Shown here one piece after another: positions 1 to 8,564 of a stretch of 64,000 bases of DNA. Source of the DNA: Pseudomonas yamanorum. Lineage in GTDB: Bacteria > Pseudomonadota > Gammaproteobacteria > Pseudomonadales > Pseudomonadaceae. Location: the NCBI RefSeq assembly GCF_900105735.1, contig NZ_LT629793.1, positions 3,162,001-3,226,000 on the forward strand, written 5' to 3'. How positions within the stretch are numbered: position 1 is the first letter of the stretch; each line of letters starts with the position of its first letter. Under the pieces are notes generated by a model, which saw only the letters and a program-made list of their open reading frames with translations, had not been told where the DNA came from and searched no databases. A program made the position numbers and the translations under genes.

Positions 1-420
1 GAATTCACCGCCGCGATAATCCCGCAGCAACTCCGGCCCCAAGCCGCTGGTGACCTCCAGGCGCACCCGTGGATAAGCCTGTACAAACGCCGACAGCAGT
101 GGCATCAAGCGCTCGGCCGCAAAGTCCTCGGGCACCGCCAGGCGCAGCACGCCATCGCTCTGCTGGTTGATCAGCACGTCAGCCGCCTCTTCGTGCAGCG
201 CGAGGATGCGCCGCGCATAAGCCAGCAAGCGTTCACCCTCCACCGTGGCCACCACGCGGCGCTGGTCGCGGTCGAGGACCTGGCTGCCGAGTGCGTCTTC
301 GAGGCGGCGGATCTGTTGGCTGACCGTGGACTGGGTCAAATGCAGGCGCTCGGCCGCGCGGGTGAAATTGCCGCAATCGACGACGGCAACAAAGCTGCGC
401 AACAACACAGGATCGAACAT
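1..420 (-). CDS. LysR-family transcriptional regulator (C-terminus cut by window edge)
   Basis: The visible 140 codons start with an ATG at 420 and encode the N-terminal winged helix-turn-helix of a LysR-type regulator: the recognition segment reads AAERLHLTQSTVSQQIRRLE (about residues 22-41), followed by the start of the effector domain. The 3' end lies beyond the left edge. It is divergent from the deaminase gene at 526, with about 105 bp of AT-rich sequence between them, the usual layout for a LysR regulator controlling its neighbour. A role in controlling the deaminase/MFS pair is inferred from position only; the ligand is unknown. Confidence 0.9.
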   Translation of the reverse strand, partial: MFDPVLLRSFVAVVDCGNFTRAAERLHLTQSTVSQQIRRLEDALGSQVLDRDQRRVVATVEGERLLAYARRILALHEEAADVLINQQSDGVLRLAVPEDFAAERLMPLLSAFVQAYPRVRLEVTSGLGPELLRDYRGGEF

Positions 421-525
421 GGGCTCACCATTCCATTTGCCACTGATTGGCATGGTTATATTTAATTTCAGAATACCCCTGCGGCTGCCCATACTTCACG
501 CCTCATTGCGCACGAGGGGTTTTCC

Positions 526-987
526 ATGACTGACGATCAACAGCATCTGCATCACGCCGTGCAACTGGCCAAGGCCAACGTGGCAGCCGGTGGCCGCCCT
601 TTTGGTGCCGTGCTGGTGCGCGACGGCAAGGTGCTGGTGGAAGCGGTCAACGAGATCCACTTGAGCCAGGACCCCACCGCCCACGCCGAGATGCTCGCCA
701 TCCGTGCCGCCAGCCAACAACTCGGCCCGCGCCTCGACGGTTGTGTGATCTACGCCAGCGGCCAGCCCTGCCCGATGTGCCTGAGTGCGATGCACCTGTG
801 CGGCATATCCCGCGTGGTGTTCGCCGCCAGCAACGAAGTGGCGGCGCCATTTGGCCTGTCGACGGCAGCGATCTACCAGCAAATGGCGTTGCCTTTGGCG
901 GAGCAAAAATTGCCCGTGCAGCATCTGCCTCAAGCGGCAATGCAAGCCCTCTACGGTGAATGGCAGGCCCTGCATGACGCTGAATAA
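526..987 (+). CDS. Nucleoside/guanine deaminase family protein (CMP/dCMP deaminase fold)
   Basis: The 153-residue protein has the zinc-dependent deaminase signature: HAE at residues 53-55 (zinc ligand and proton-shuttle Glu) and PCPMC at 81-85 (two Cys zinc ligands). Members hydrolyse an amino group from a purine, pyrimidine or related base in the cytosol, and the length fits guanine deaminase/TadA-like small enzymes. A GAGGGG ribosome binding site precedes the ATG. The gene overlaps the downstream MFS transporter by 14 bases, so the two are probably co-translated, and the transporter may import the deaminase substrate. The exact substrate cannot be read from the sequence. The tRNA-editing TadA is less likely given the company of a transporter. 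Confidence 0.85.
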   Translation: MTDDQQHLHHAVQLAKANVAAGGRPFGAVLVRDGKVLVEAVNEIHLSQDPTAHAEMLAIRAASQQLGPRLDGCVIYASGQPCPMCLSAMHLCGISRVVFAASNEVAAPFGLSTAAIYQQMALPLAEQKLPVQHLPQAAMQALYGEWQALHDAE

Positions 988-2158
988 TTCGTTCGCCGGC
1001 AAACTCGCCGGTTGGGGTTTGCTGGTGGTGCTGGGCCTGAACCTGCGGCCCATCCTCAGCTCCATCAGCCCATTGCTGGGGGAAATCCGCCTGGCCACCG
1101 GCCTGAGTTTCCAGAGCAGCGCCCTGCTCACCAGCCTGCCAGTGATCTGCATGGGGCTGGTAGCGTTGGTGGGTGTGCGCCTGGAGGCGAAGCTGGGAGA
1201 ACGTCGCGGGATTGCCCTGGGCCTGATGATGATTCTGCTGGCGTGCCTCGCGCGCTGGCTGTTTGGCCAGGCGCCGGCGCTGCTGGCTACCGCACTGTTT
1301 GGCGGCGCCGGTGTGGCGCTGATCCAGGCGCTGGTGCCGGCGATGATCAAGCGCCAATTCCATCAGCGCGTGCCGTTGGCGATGGGGGTTTACTCGGCGT
1401 CGCTGATGGGCGGCGGTGGCTTGGCGGCGCTGCTCAGCCCGTTGGTGGCGGGGCATTTCCAGCACTGGCAGGCGGGGCTCGGGATCTGGCTGCTACCGGC
1501 CCTGGGCGCGCTGTTGCTGTGGGCGTGGCTGCCATTGGGTGCGGCGAAAAACCCGCAGGTGACGGCGCCGTTCCAGGGCCTGCGCAACCGTCGGGCGTGG
1601 TTGCTGGCGCTGTATTTCGGCCTGGTGAATTGCGGCTACATGAGCATGGTCGCGTGGTTGCCGGCCTACTATCAGCAGTTGGGTTGGGACGTGCTGCCCA
1701 GTGGTTCGCTGCTGGCGTTCATGACGATCTTCCAGGTGATCGCCGCGCTGTTGATGCCCGCACTGGCGCAACGCGGCATTGATCGTCGGCCGCTGCTGAG
1801 CATCAGCCTGCTGGCCCAGACCGTGGGCTATATCGGCCTGCTGACAGCGCCGCTGGAGTTTCCGCACCTGTGGGTGGCGCTGATCGGCTTCGGCCTGGGG
1901 GCATGTTTTGCCCTGAGCCTGCTGCTGACCCTGGATCACCGCCGCGACCCTCGGGAGGCCGGCCAGCTGGCGGCGTTCGTCCAGGGCGTGGGCTTTTTGA
2001 TCAACGCCATTTCGCCATGGCTGACTGGCTGGCTGCGGGAATTGACCGGCAGTTTCGTCAGCGCCTGGCTGGTGCTGACGCTGACGGTGGTGGCGATGCT
2101 GATACTCACCCAAGTGTTCAGCCCGGCGACGTATCGCACCGCTCCCGTTGCGGCCTAG
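974..2158 (+). CDS. MFS transporter, CynX/NimT type
   Basis: I start this gene at ATG 974 (394 residues), inside the 3' end of the deaminase gene. The reading frame is open upstream, but a start there would put deaminase coding sequence in another frame. The protein is very hydrophobic with about 12 predicted membrane spans. The N-terminal NLRP segment in the first helix, the GERRG-type loop after helix 2 and the overall pattern fit the cyanate/nitroimidazole (CynX/NimT) branch of the major facilitator superfamily. It is an inner membrane transporter of a small organic anion or base. Co-expression with the deaminase suggests uptake or efflux of that enzyme's substrate or product. Its stop codon overlaps that of the convergent TonB receptor gene. 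Confidence 0.85.
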   Translation: MTLNNSFAGKLAGWGLLVVLGLNLRPILSSISPLLGEIRLATGLSFQSSALLTSLPVICMGLVALVGVRLEAKLGERRGIALGLMMILLACLARWLFGQAPALLATALFGGAGVALIQALVPAMIKRQFHQRVPLAMGVYSASLMGGGGLAALLSPLVAGHFQHWQAGLGIWLLPALGALLLWAWLPLGAAKNPQVTAPFQGLRNRRAWLLALYFGLVNCGYMSMVAWLPAYYQQLGWDVLPSGSLLAFMTIFQVIAALLMPALAQRGIDRRPLLSISLLAQTVGYIGLLTAPLEFPHLWVALIGFGLGACFALSLLLTLDHRRDPREAGQLAAFVQGVGFLINAISPWLTGWLRELTGSFVSAWLVLTLTVVAMLILTQVFSPATYRTAPVAA

Positions 2159-4503
2159 AAGTCGTAGCGCCCGGTCACCCCAAGCGTGCGCGGGGTGCCC
2201 AACAGCCCTTCATAACCCCCGTTACCGCCGGTCCACAGGGTGGTGTAGTAGGTCTTGTCGAAGGCGTTCTTCAGCCATAACGACACGTCCCACTGCCCCT
2301 GCTGGTAATTGCCCCGCAGGCCGGTGGAGAGGTTGACCACCGCGTAGGCCGGGATCTGCCCGAAATCGGAATCTTCCACCGTGCCCACCGCCTTGGAGCG
2401 GAACGCATAACTGGCGGTGACGTAGGGTTCGAAGCCGTTATCCAGGTTCCATTTGTATTCGCCATTAGCGTTGGCAATCCACTTCGAGGCGCCCACCACC
2501 TGGTGGCCACTCAAGTCGCACGAAGCGGGCGCACCCGGGCGCAGACTGACTTCCGGCGGGCACGGCGCATCTTTGTACGACAGGTACTGCACGTCGTTGT
2601 ACGAGCCGTTGATATTGAGCGTCAGGCCCTTGATCGGGATCAGCGTGCTCTCCACCTCCACGCCCCGGGAGCGCACCGAGCCGGCGTTGGTCAGGTACTG
2701 CACGCGGTTGCTGTCGTCGTAGGCATTGGTCTGGTAGCCGTTGACCTGGGTCCAGAACAGGTTGGCGTTGAGTTGCAGGCGACGGTCCCACAGGGTGCTC
2801 TTGAACCCCAGCTCGGCGTTGTTCGCGCGCTCGGTACCGATCAACAGCGAGTCCGGGCCGGCGGTAGGTGCGGAGCCCACCGCCAGGTTGACCCCGCCGG
2901 ATTTCTCACCGTGGGACAAGGTCGCGTAGCCCAGCAAGTCGTCGTTGAAGCGATAGCTCAGGTTCAACAAACCGGAGGGGCTGGTGCTGTATTGGTTGAG
3001 GTCACCGGAGTCATAAGCCCCCGCTCGCCCACGCCGTGCAGTGGCCGCCGCACCGGTGACTGCGTCGCCGCCAAGGGGTGCGTTGCGCGTGACCCAGGCA
3101 CTTTTCTGCTCATAGGTACCGCGCAGGCCGGCGGTGAAATCCAGGCGCTCGGTCAGGTGCCAGGTGCCTTGGGCGAACAACGCAAAGCTGTCGGTGCGGA
3201 TATGCCCGTTGCCCACGCTGCTGACGTTGTTCAAGGCACCGGTGGGCGTGCCGTTCCAGATATCGGCCTTGGGCCCGTAATAAGCGAAGGATTTGTTGTC
3301 CAGGTCGGAGCCGAAGTAGTAGGCGCCGAGCACGTAATCGAAGAAGCCGCCGGTGGGTGAGGCCAGGCGAAATTCCTGGGACCACTGTTTGTCTTCCACC
3401 GACACGCCCGCGTTGTAGGAGGCCGGGACGTTGAGGCCGTCGTCGTTGCGCGGGGTGAAATTCCACCAGCGGTACGAGCTGACCGAGGTCAGGGTGAAGT
3501 CGCTGGGCAGGGTCCAGTTGGCTTCCAGCGAGGTGCCGCCCTGGAACACGGTGACGTGCTGGTCGCTGTCGAGGTTGACCTTGCGGTGCGTGCCGTCGAC
3601 CAGGGTCGCGCCTGCCGCCGCCGCCCGCGATTGATACAGGTTGGTGCCATTGATGGTCGGCCCGGTGCTGTACAGCACGCGGGTGCCGGCGCTGGAGTCT
3701 TCTTCGTTGTAGTCGCCAATCCAGCGCAGGTTGAAGGTGTCGCTGGGCTTGTACAGCAGTTGCCCGCGAAAGCCCTGGCGCGAGCCGCCATTGAGGTCGT
3801 GGCCGTCGTACTCGTTCTTGATGTCGCCGTCGCTGCGGGTGCGGTACGCGGAGAAACGGCCCGCCAGGTCCTCGGTCAGCGGGCCGGAAATCGTGCCCTT
3901 GGTCTGGAAGTAACCGTCCTCGCCCAAGGAAGTCTCAATGCTGCGCTCCGGGGTAAAACTCGGCGCGCGGGTGCTGATGTTAATCACCCCGGCGGTGGTG
4001 TTCTTGCCGAACAGCGTGCCTTGGGGACCGCGCAGTACTTCGAGCTGTTCGATGTCCATCAAGTCGAACACGGCCATCCCCGGCCGCCCCAGGTACACGT
4101 TGTCGATGTACAGCCCCACGCTGCCTTCCAGGCCGTCACTGGCGGGGTTGTTCCCCAGCCCGCGAATCGACACGCTGGACTGGCGCGCATGCATGTAGGC
4201 GACGTTGACGCTGGGCACCAGTTGCTGCAAGTCCTGAATCCGGTAGACCCGCTGGCTCTCCAAGGCCTGGCCGCCGATCACGCTCATGGGCGTGGGCACG
4301 TCCTGGGCACTTTCGGTACGCCGCCGCGCCGTCACCGTGACCGTTTCCAGCTGGCCACTGGCGTTCTCACCCTTGGGCGCCGGCGCAGGCTCGTCGGCCG
4401 CCTGGCTGCTGGACCAACTGGCACTGCCCGCCAGCAACAGCGCCATCGGCAGGCGTTTCAGGCGCCAGGGAGAGGGAGGGACAGCGCGATTCAACAGGCT
4501 CAT
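2155..4503 (-). CDS. TonB-dependent outer membrane receptor (SftP-like)
   Basis: The 782-residue protein starts with a signal peptide (hydrophobic stretch about residues 18-35), followed by a TonB-box-like segment (LETVTVTARR, residues 52-61), a plug domain (roughly 65-175) and a long beta-barrel ending in the C-terminal aromatic residue typical of Omp85-inserted porins (GRYDF). It would import a scarce compound across the outer membrane using TonB energy. It is divergent from a LysR gene and lies next to sulfate-ester genes. In P. putida S-313, as I recall, sftP encodes a TonB receptor under the LysR regulator SftR for sulfate-ester uptake, and this layout matches. A siderophore receptor is the alternative, but no iron genes are nearby. 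The stop overlaps the end of the convergent MFS gene. Confidence 0.85.
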   Translation of the reverse strand: MSLLNRAVPPSPWRLKRLPMALLLAGSASWSSSQAADEPAPAPKGENASGQLETVTVTARRRTESAQDVPTPMSVIGGQALESQRVYRIQDLQQLVPSVNVAYMHARQSSVSIRGLGNNPASDGLEGSVGLYIDNVYLGRPGMAVFDLMDIEQLEVLRGPQGTLFGKNTTAGVINISTRAPSFTPERSIETSLGEDGYFQTKGTISGPLTEDLAGRFSAYRTRSDGDIKNEYDGHDLNGGSRQGFRGQLLYKPSDTFNLRWIGDYNEEDSSAGTRVLYSTGPTINGTNLYQSRAAAAGATLVDGTHRKVNLDSDQHVTVFQGGTSLEANWTLPSDFTLTSVSSYRWWNFTPRNDDGLNVPASYNAGVSVEDKQWSQEFRLASPTGGFFDYVLGAYYFGSDLDNKSFAYYGPKADIWNGTPTGALNNVSSVGNGHIRTDSFALFAQGTWHLTERLDFTAGLRGTYEQKSAWVTRNAPLGGDAVTGAAATARRGRAGAYDSGDLNQYSTSPSGLLNLSYRFNDDLLGYATLSHGEKSGGVNLAVGSAPTAGPDSLLIGTERANNAELGFKSTLWDRRLQLNANLFWTQVNGYQTNAYDDSNRVQYLTNAGSVRSRGVEVESTLIPIKGLTLNINGSYNDVQYLSYKDAPCPPEVSLRPGAPASCDLSGHQVVGASKWIANANGEYKWNLDNGFEPYVTASYAFRSKAVGTVEDSDFGQIPAYAVVNLSTGLRGNYQQGQWDVSLWLKNAFDKTYYTTLWTGGNGGYEGLLGTPRTLGVTGRYDF

Positions 4504-4658
4504 AAGCGGCTCCGGTGTCAGGAAATACGCTGGATCGCATATTCCTAAAGGCTATTTATTTATGTTTTTACAAACATTTACTGCATAAGAGATAGCCTTT
4601 ATAAGGAGTCGACCTAATGCATAGCCAATGCATTTCCCCGATATTTTCAATGTGAAAA
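4504..4658. promoter_or_regulatory. Divergent promoter region of the TonB receptor and LysR gene
   Basis: This AT-rich gap holds a perfect 10-bp inverted repeat, TAAAGGCTAT at 4546-4555 and ATAGCCTTTA at 4592-4601, with 36 bases between the arms. It also has AATGCAT at 4616-4622 and 4627-4633. On the minus strand, 4524-4560 resembles the oscA promoter region (AATAG, T-rich tract, GAATAT, CG). These are candidate LysR and sulfur-starvation control sites. This is a sequence observation only; no start site is known. Confidence 0.5.
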
Positions 4659-5603
4659 ATGCATATCGACCTGCGCCAACTTCGCCACTTCATCGCCCTT
4701 GCCGAGCAACGCAGTTTTGTCGCGGCAGCGGTGACCGTGAACCTGTCGCAATCGGCCTTCAGCCGCAGCATTCAAGCGCTGGAACTCAGTGCCGGTTGCC
4801 AGCTGGTAGACCGTGGCCGCAAGGACCTGGCGCCGACCAAACAAGGCCAGGTGCTGCTCGAGCATGCACGGCGGCTGGTCAGTGGCGCCCAGCAACTGGC
4901 GAATGAGATCAGCCAGTTCAACGGGCTGGAGGCGGGTGAGCTGCGCTTCGGTTGCGGCCCGGCGCCCGCTGCCGGATTGATCCCCAGAGCCATCGGCAGT
5001 TTTATCGGGCGCTACCCCAAGGCCCGGGTGCAGTTCCAGGTGGACGACTGGCAAAGCCTGAGCAAGCGCCTGCTCAGCGAAGAGTTCGAATTTTTCGTCG
5101 CCGACACCCGGCATTTCGAGGCCCACCCGGATTACCAGACCCACCGCTTGCGCCCGCGCAAATGGCACTTCTGCTGCCGCGCCGGGCACCCGTTGGCGGA
5201 GCTGGAAAGCGTGACCGCGGCACAGTTGATGAGCTATCCGCTGGCGGTGACGATTCGCCCGCCGAACCTGCGCAAGGTCATCGTCGACCTCAGCGGCCGA
5301 CCCGACTACACGCCCAACGTCGAATGCGAAAACGGGTACAGCCTGCTGGGCGTGGTGCTGCGTTCGGACGCTATCGGCATCGTCAGCGCCAACAGCGACG
5401 TGCTGCACATGGCCCGTGGCGAGCTGGTGTGCCTGCGGATTGAGGGTTTGGCGGAAGACCTGGAGGAGCGCTACACCCGCTATGGGATTGTCAGTCGCGC
5501 GGGGTATCGGCTGTCACCGCTGGCGGAGGCGATGATCGAGCAGATCAAGGTGATCGATGAGCAGGATGAAGAGGTGTGTGCGCTGGAGAATTTTGCTGTC
5601 TGA
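4659..5603 (+). CDS. LysR-family regulator (SftR-like candidate)
   Basis: The 314-residue protein has the LysR helix-turn-helix within the first 60 residues (MHIDLRQLRHF start, recognition helix around NLSQSAFSRSIQALE) and a periplasmic-binding-like effector domain after residue 90. It is divergent from the TonB receptor gene. It closely resembles the LysR protein encoded at 8565-9485, sharing the GELRFGCGPAPA stretch and an LSGR segment. In P. putida S-313 the LysR regulator SftR represses sulfate-ester genes when sulfate is present. One of these two paralogues is the likely counterpart, this one favoured because it adjoins the receptor gene. The effector is not deducible. Confidence 0.88.
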   Translation: MHIDLRQLRHFIALAEQRSFVAAAVTVNLSQSAFSRSIQALELSAGCQLVDRGRKDLAPTKQGQVLLEHARRLVSGAQQLANEISQFNGLEAGELRFGCGPAPAAGLIPRAIGSFIGRYPKARVQFQVDDWQSLSKRLLSEEFEFFVADTRHFEAHPDYQTHRLRPRKWHFCCRAGHPLAELESVTAAQLMSYPLAVTIRPPNLRKVIVDLSGRPDYTPNVECENGYSLLGVVLRSDAIGIVSANSDVLHMARGELVCLRIEGLAEDLEERYTRYGIVSRAGYRLSPLAEAMIEQIKVIDEQDEEVCALENFAV

Positions 5604-5690
5604 GCGACCGCTATCGCAGGCAAGCCAGCTCCCACAGGGGCATGCATCTCAAATGTGAGAGCTGGCTTGCCTGCGATAGCACCAGTCGCC
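5604..5690. repeat. REPIN-type inverted repeat
   Basis: Two arms (about 5610-5636 and 5654-5680) are near-perfect inverse copies built on GCAAGCCAGCTCCCACA, with a short loop. It is of the same family as the copies at 18873, 21695 and 27896. Such REP doublets are abundant in P. fluorescens gaps and are mobilised by REP-associated tyrosine transposases. It may also end transcription of the LysR gene. Confidence 0.8.
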
Positions 5691-5793
5691 ACACCCATGC
5701 ACCCACTGCATAAAACCCATTCCCCAAATGCACTTGCTTCAAGGCCTGCCAGGCGGCGAAATCGTTCGCCTGTCCTCCGTTCGGTGAAGCCTC

Positions 5794-7407
5794 ATGTCCC
5801 AACCCAGACCCGTGCGCAACGTGCTGTACATCATGTGCGACCAACTGCGCCGCGATTACCTTTCGTGCTATGGCCATGCCCATCTGCACACCCCCAACAT
5901 CGATCGCCTGGCCGCCGCCGGCGTGCGCTTCAGCCGGGCCTACACCCAGGGCACGATTTGCGGCCCGTCGCGGATGTCGGCCTATACCGGGCGCTATGTC
6001 AGCAGCCATCAGGTGGCCTGGAACGCCGTGCCACTGCCCCTGGAAGAACTGACTATCGGTGACTATTTGCGGCCCCACGGCATCCGCACCGCACTGGTGG
6101 GCAAGACCCACGCCACGCCCAATCTCGAAGCCCTGCAACGCCTGGACATCGACCCTGACAGTGCCCAGGCCCAACCGCTGAATGAGGTGGGCTTCGAAGC
6201 CTATTTCCGTCACGACGGCATCTTCCCCGACAGCCCGCTGTTCACCGAAAAACGCGAGTCTGCGCCCTACACCCACTACCTGCGCGAGCAGGGCTATGAC
6301 GGCACCAACCCTTGGCACGAATGGGCGAATGCAGCCGCCGGAAAATCCGGGGAAATCCTCAGCGGCTGGCACATGCGCAACGCTCACCTGCCGGCGCGGG
6401 TGGACGAACAGCACTCGGAAACCGTCTACACCACCGACCGCGCCATCGACTTCATCACCGAGCAAGGTGAGCAACCGTGGTGCCTGCACCTGTCGTACAT
6501 CAAGCCGCACTGGCCCTACATCGCCCCGGCGCCGTACCACGCGTTGTATACGGCTGAGCATGTACAGGCACCGATTCGGCCAGCGCCTGGAAAGGAAAGT
6601 GATCACCCGGTGTACCACGCTTTCCGCCAGCACCAGGAGAGCCTGAATTTTTCCCGGGATGAAGTGCGACTTAACGTGATCCCGACCTACATGGGCCTGA
6701 TCAAGCAGGTGGACGATCAACTCGGCCGGCTATTTGATTTTCTCGAAAGCAATGGCCGCTGGGACGACACATTGATCGTGTTTACCAGCGATCACGGCGA
6801 CTTCCTCGGCGATCATTTCCTCGGTGAAAAGGAATTCCTGCTGGAGCCCGCCGTAGGCATCCCGCTGATCGTGCGCGACCCTCGGGCTGCCGCCGATATC
6901 AGCCGTGGCTCGGTGGACGAGCGCCTGGTGGAAACCATCGATGCGCTGCCGACATTCCTGCAAGCGCTAGGATTACCCGGTGCCGAACACCGCCTGGAAG
7001 GCCGCTCGCTGATTCCGCTGCTGCACGGTGAAAACATCACCTGGCGCCGCTACGCCATCGCCGAATACGACTACGCCTTCCAGGCCCCGGCCCGGGAACG
7101 CCTCGACCAACCCATCGACCGCTGTCGCATGACCATGGTGCGCAGCGAACGCTGGAAATACCTGGCCTACGACGGTTACCGCGCGCAGTTGTTCGACTTG
7201 CAGAATGACCCGCAGGAATTGCACGACCTGGGTACCGACCCGGCGCACGCGGATGTGCGCGAGGCGCATCGGGGTTATCTGTTTGAATGGCTGCGAGGCT
7301 TGAAACGGCGCACCACCATCAGCCACGCCGAGATTGATCTGCGTGGCCAACGGTTCAGGTATGGAGAGCCGGAAGCGGAGAAGGTGGTGCAGATCGGGGT
7401 CTGGTGA
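5794..7407 (+). CDS. Type I sulfatase / phosphonate monoester hydrolase-like enzyme
   Basis: The 537-residue protein belongs to the alkaline phosphatase/sulfatase superfamily. The formylglycine motif is CGPSR at residues 56-60, so Cys56 is the predicted modified catalytic residue. An N-terminal metal-binding Asp lies in MCDQLRRDY (D16), and a second metal site is in SDHGDFLGDH near residues 330-340. The CxPSR form with this N-terminus is typical of bacterial phosphonate monoester hydrolases and related promiscuous arylsulfatases. No signal peptide is visible, so it should act in the cytosol after substrate import. It lies between the TonB receptor/LysR pair and atsK, which suggests it releases sulfate from imported esters, though phosphonate or phosphate diester substrates are equally possible. 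Confidence 0.8.
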   Translation: MSQPRPVRNVLYIMCDQLRRDYLSCYGHAHLHTPNIDRLAAAGVRFSRAYTQGTICGPSRMSAYTGRYVSSHQVAWNAVPLPLEELTIGDYLRPHGIRTALVGKTHATPNLEALQRLDIDPDSAQAQPLNEVGFEAYFRHDGIFPDSPLFTEKRESAPYTHYLREQGYDGTNPWHEWANAAAGKSGEILSGWHMRNAHLPARVDEQHSETVYTTDRAIDFITEQGEQPWCLHLSYIKPHWPYIAPAPYHALYTAEHVQAPIRPAPGKESDHPVYHAFRQHQESLNFSRDEVRLNVIPTYMGLIKQVDDQLGRLFDFLESNGRWDDTLIVFTSDHGDFLGDHFLGEKEFLLEPAVGIPLIVRDPRAAADISRGSVDERLVETIDALPTFLQALGLPGAEHRLEGRSLIPLLHGENITWRRYAIAEYDYAFQAPARERLDQPIDRCRMTMVRSERWKYLAYDGYRAQLFDLQNDPQELHDLGTDPAHADVREAHRGYLFEWLRGLKRRTTISHAEIDLRGQRFRYGEPEAEKVVQIGVW

Positions 7408-7429
7408 CCCGAAACGACCGATAAGCTTT

Positions 7430-7459
7430 TGTGGCGAGGGAGCTTGCTCCCGCGCCACA
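7430..7459. terminator. Bidirectional hairpin between convergent genes
   Basis: A 14-base stem with one mismatch (arms 7430-7443 and 7446-7459, GTGGCG/GGGAGC core) sits between the ends of the sulfatase gene and atsK. It resembles a REP-like palindrome and can serve as a transcription terminator for both strands. Confidence 0.6.
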
Positions 7460-7475
7460 GGCGTTTGCGTTGAAG

Positions 7476-8381
7476 TTATAGACCGCGGGTGGTCTGGCTA
7501 CGCTGCCCCTGCACACTCACCGGTACATCGCCCTTGAGCGTTACCCGGCGCACGATGCGTTCCTGGGTGCCGTAGTCGTCCACTGCGTAATGCTGGGTGG
7601 CGCGGTTGTCCCAGATCGCCACGTCGCCGGTGTTCCAGCGCCAGCGCACGGTGTTTTCCAGGCGCGTGACATGGCTTTGCAGGAGGTTGAACAGGTGCGC
7701 CGAATCCACCTGTGAATAGCCCTTCAGGCGTTTGACGAAGTGCCCCAGCAGCAGGGTCTTTTCGCCGCTGACCGGGTGCACACGTACCACCGGGTGCTCG
7801 GTCTCGTAGACCGTCGAGGTGAAGATCTTGCGGTACTCCTCCAGCTTCTCCGGCGACACATCCGGCTTGCGCGCGGCGTAGTCGTATTCATTGCTGTGCA
7901 CGGCCCAGAGCTTGTCCGCCAGCTCCCGCAGTTCGGCGTTCAGGTCGTTGTAGGCCGCCGCGGTGTTGGCCCAGACGGTGTCGCCACCGGAGGCTGGCGC
8001 CAGCACCGAACGCAGGATCGAGGCCTTCGGGTAGGCATCGACGAAGGTCACGTCGGTGTGCCACGAGTTGGCGCGCTGGCCACGGGCACCGTCCAGTTCC
8101 AACAGGAACCGCGTGCCGTCGCGCACCGGTACGGTGGGGTGGGCAATCGGCTCGCCAAGCAAGTGGGCGAAGGCTTCCTGGCTCTGGTCATCGAGGTGGG
8201 TCTGCTCGCGGAAGAAGATCACCTTGTACTGCACCAGCGCCTGCTGGATGGCTTCCACTGTGGCGGCGTTCAGCCCGCCGGATAACGTGATGCCACGGAT
8301 CTCGGCGCCGATGCGTCCGGCCACCGGGTGGATATCCAGCGCCAGGGCGACGGGTTGAACAGCTAGTGCGGCGTTGCTCAT
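7476..8381 (-). CDS. atsK: Alkylsulfatase, Fe(II)/alpha-ketoglutarate-dependent dioxygenase
   Basis: I start at ATG 8381 (301 residues), preceded by GAGG nine bases upstream. An in-frame ATG at 8396 would add five residues. The length equals that of P. putida AtsK, and the key residues fall at its numbering: iron ligands H108 and D110 (HTD) and H264, with R275 and R279 near the C-terminus for ketoglutarate and sulfate binding. The enzyme oxidises the carbon next to the sulfate ester of medium-chain alkyl sulfates, releasing aldehyde and sulfate in the cytosol. TauD is the nearest alternative, but the neighbourhood is sulfate-ester specific. It is divergent from a LysR gene. Confidence 0.92.
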   Translation of the reverse strand: MSNAALAVQPVALALDIHPVAGRIGAEIRGITLSGGLNAATVEAIQQALVQYKVIFFREQTHLDDQSQEAFAHLLGEPIAHPTVPVRDGTRFLLELDGARGQRANSWHTDVTFVDAYPKASILRSVLAPASGGDTVWANTAAAYNDLNAELRELADKLWAVHSNEYDYAARKPDVSPEKLEEYRKIFTSTVYETEHPVVRVHPVSGEKTLLLGHFVKRLKGYSQVDSAHLFNLLQSHVTRLENTVRWRWNTGDVAIWDNRATQHYAVDDYGTQERIVRRVTLKGDVPVSVQGQRSQTTRGL

Positions 8382-8564
8382 GGTGATGACCCTCATGTGC
8401 CAGCTTTCGGTTGGGAGTAGCGTGCAACAACGCTCTATTCATATGCATTTTAGGTCTAGCAAATGAACGCATGCTTCGTTGACGGAATAAGAGCTTGCAT
8501 TTAAAACCTCAGCTCCCCCGGTCGCAAATGCCTTCGACCTATTTTTCAAATGCCAGGAAAGCAT
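8382..8564. promoter_or_regulatory. Divergent promoter region of atsK and the second LysR gene
   Basis: This AT-rich gap contains ATGCATT at 8444-8449 and TGCATTTAAAA from 8496, echoing AATGCAT copies in the two other divergent gaps of the island. A good ribosome binding site (AGGAAA, 8555-8560) precedes the LysR ATG at 8565. Operator function is inferred. Confidence 0.45.

Noticed and set aside
785..973. Upstream extension of the MFS transporter
   Set aside because: It lies within the deaminase coding sequence in another frame; ATG 974 begins the first hydrophobic helix.
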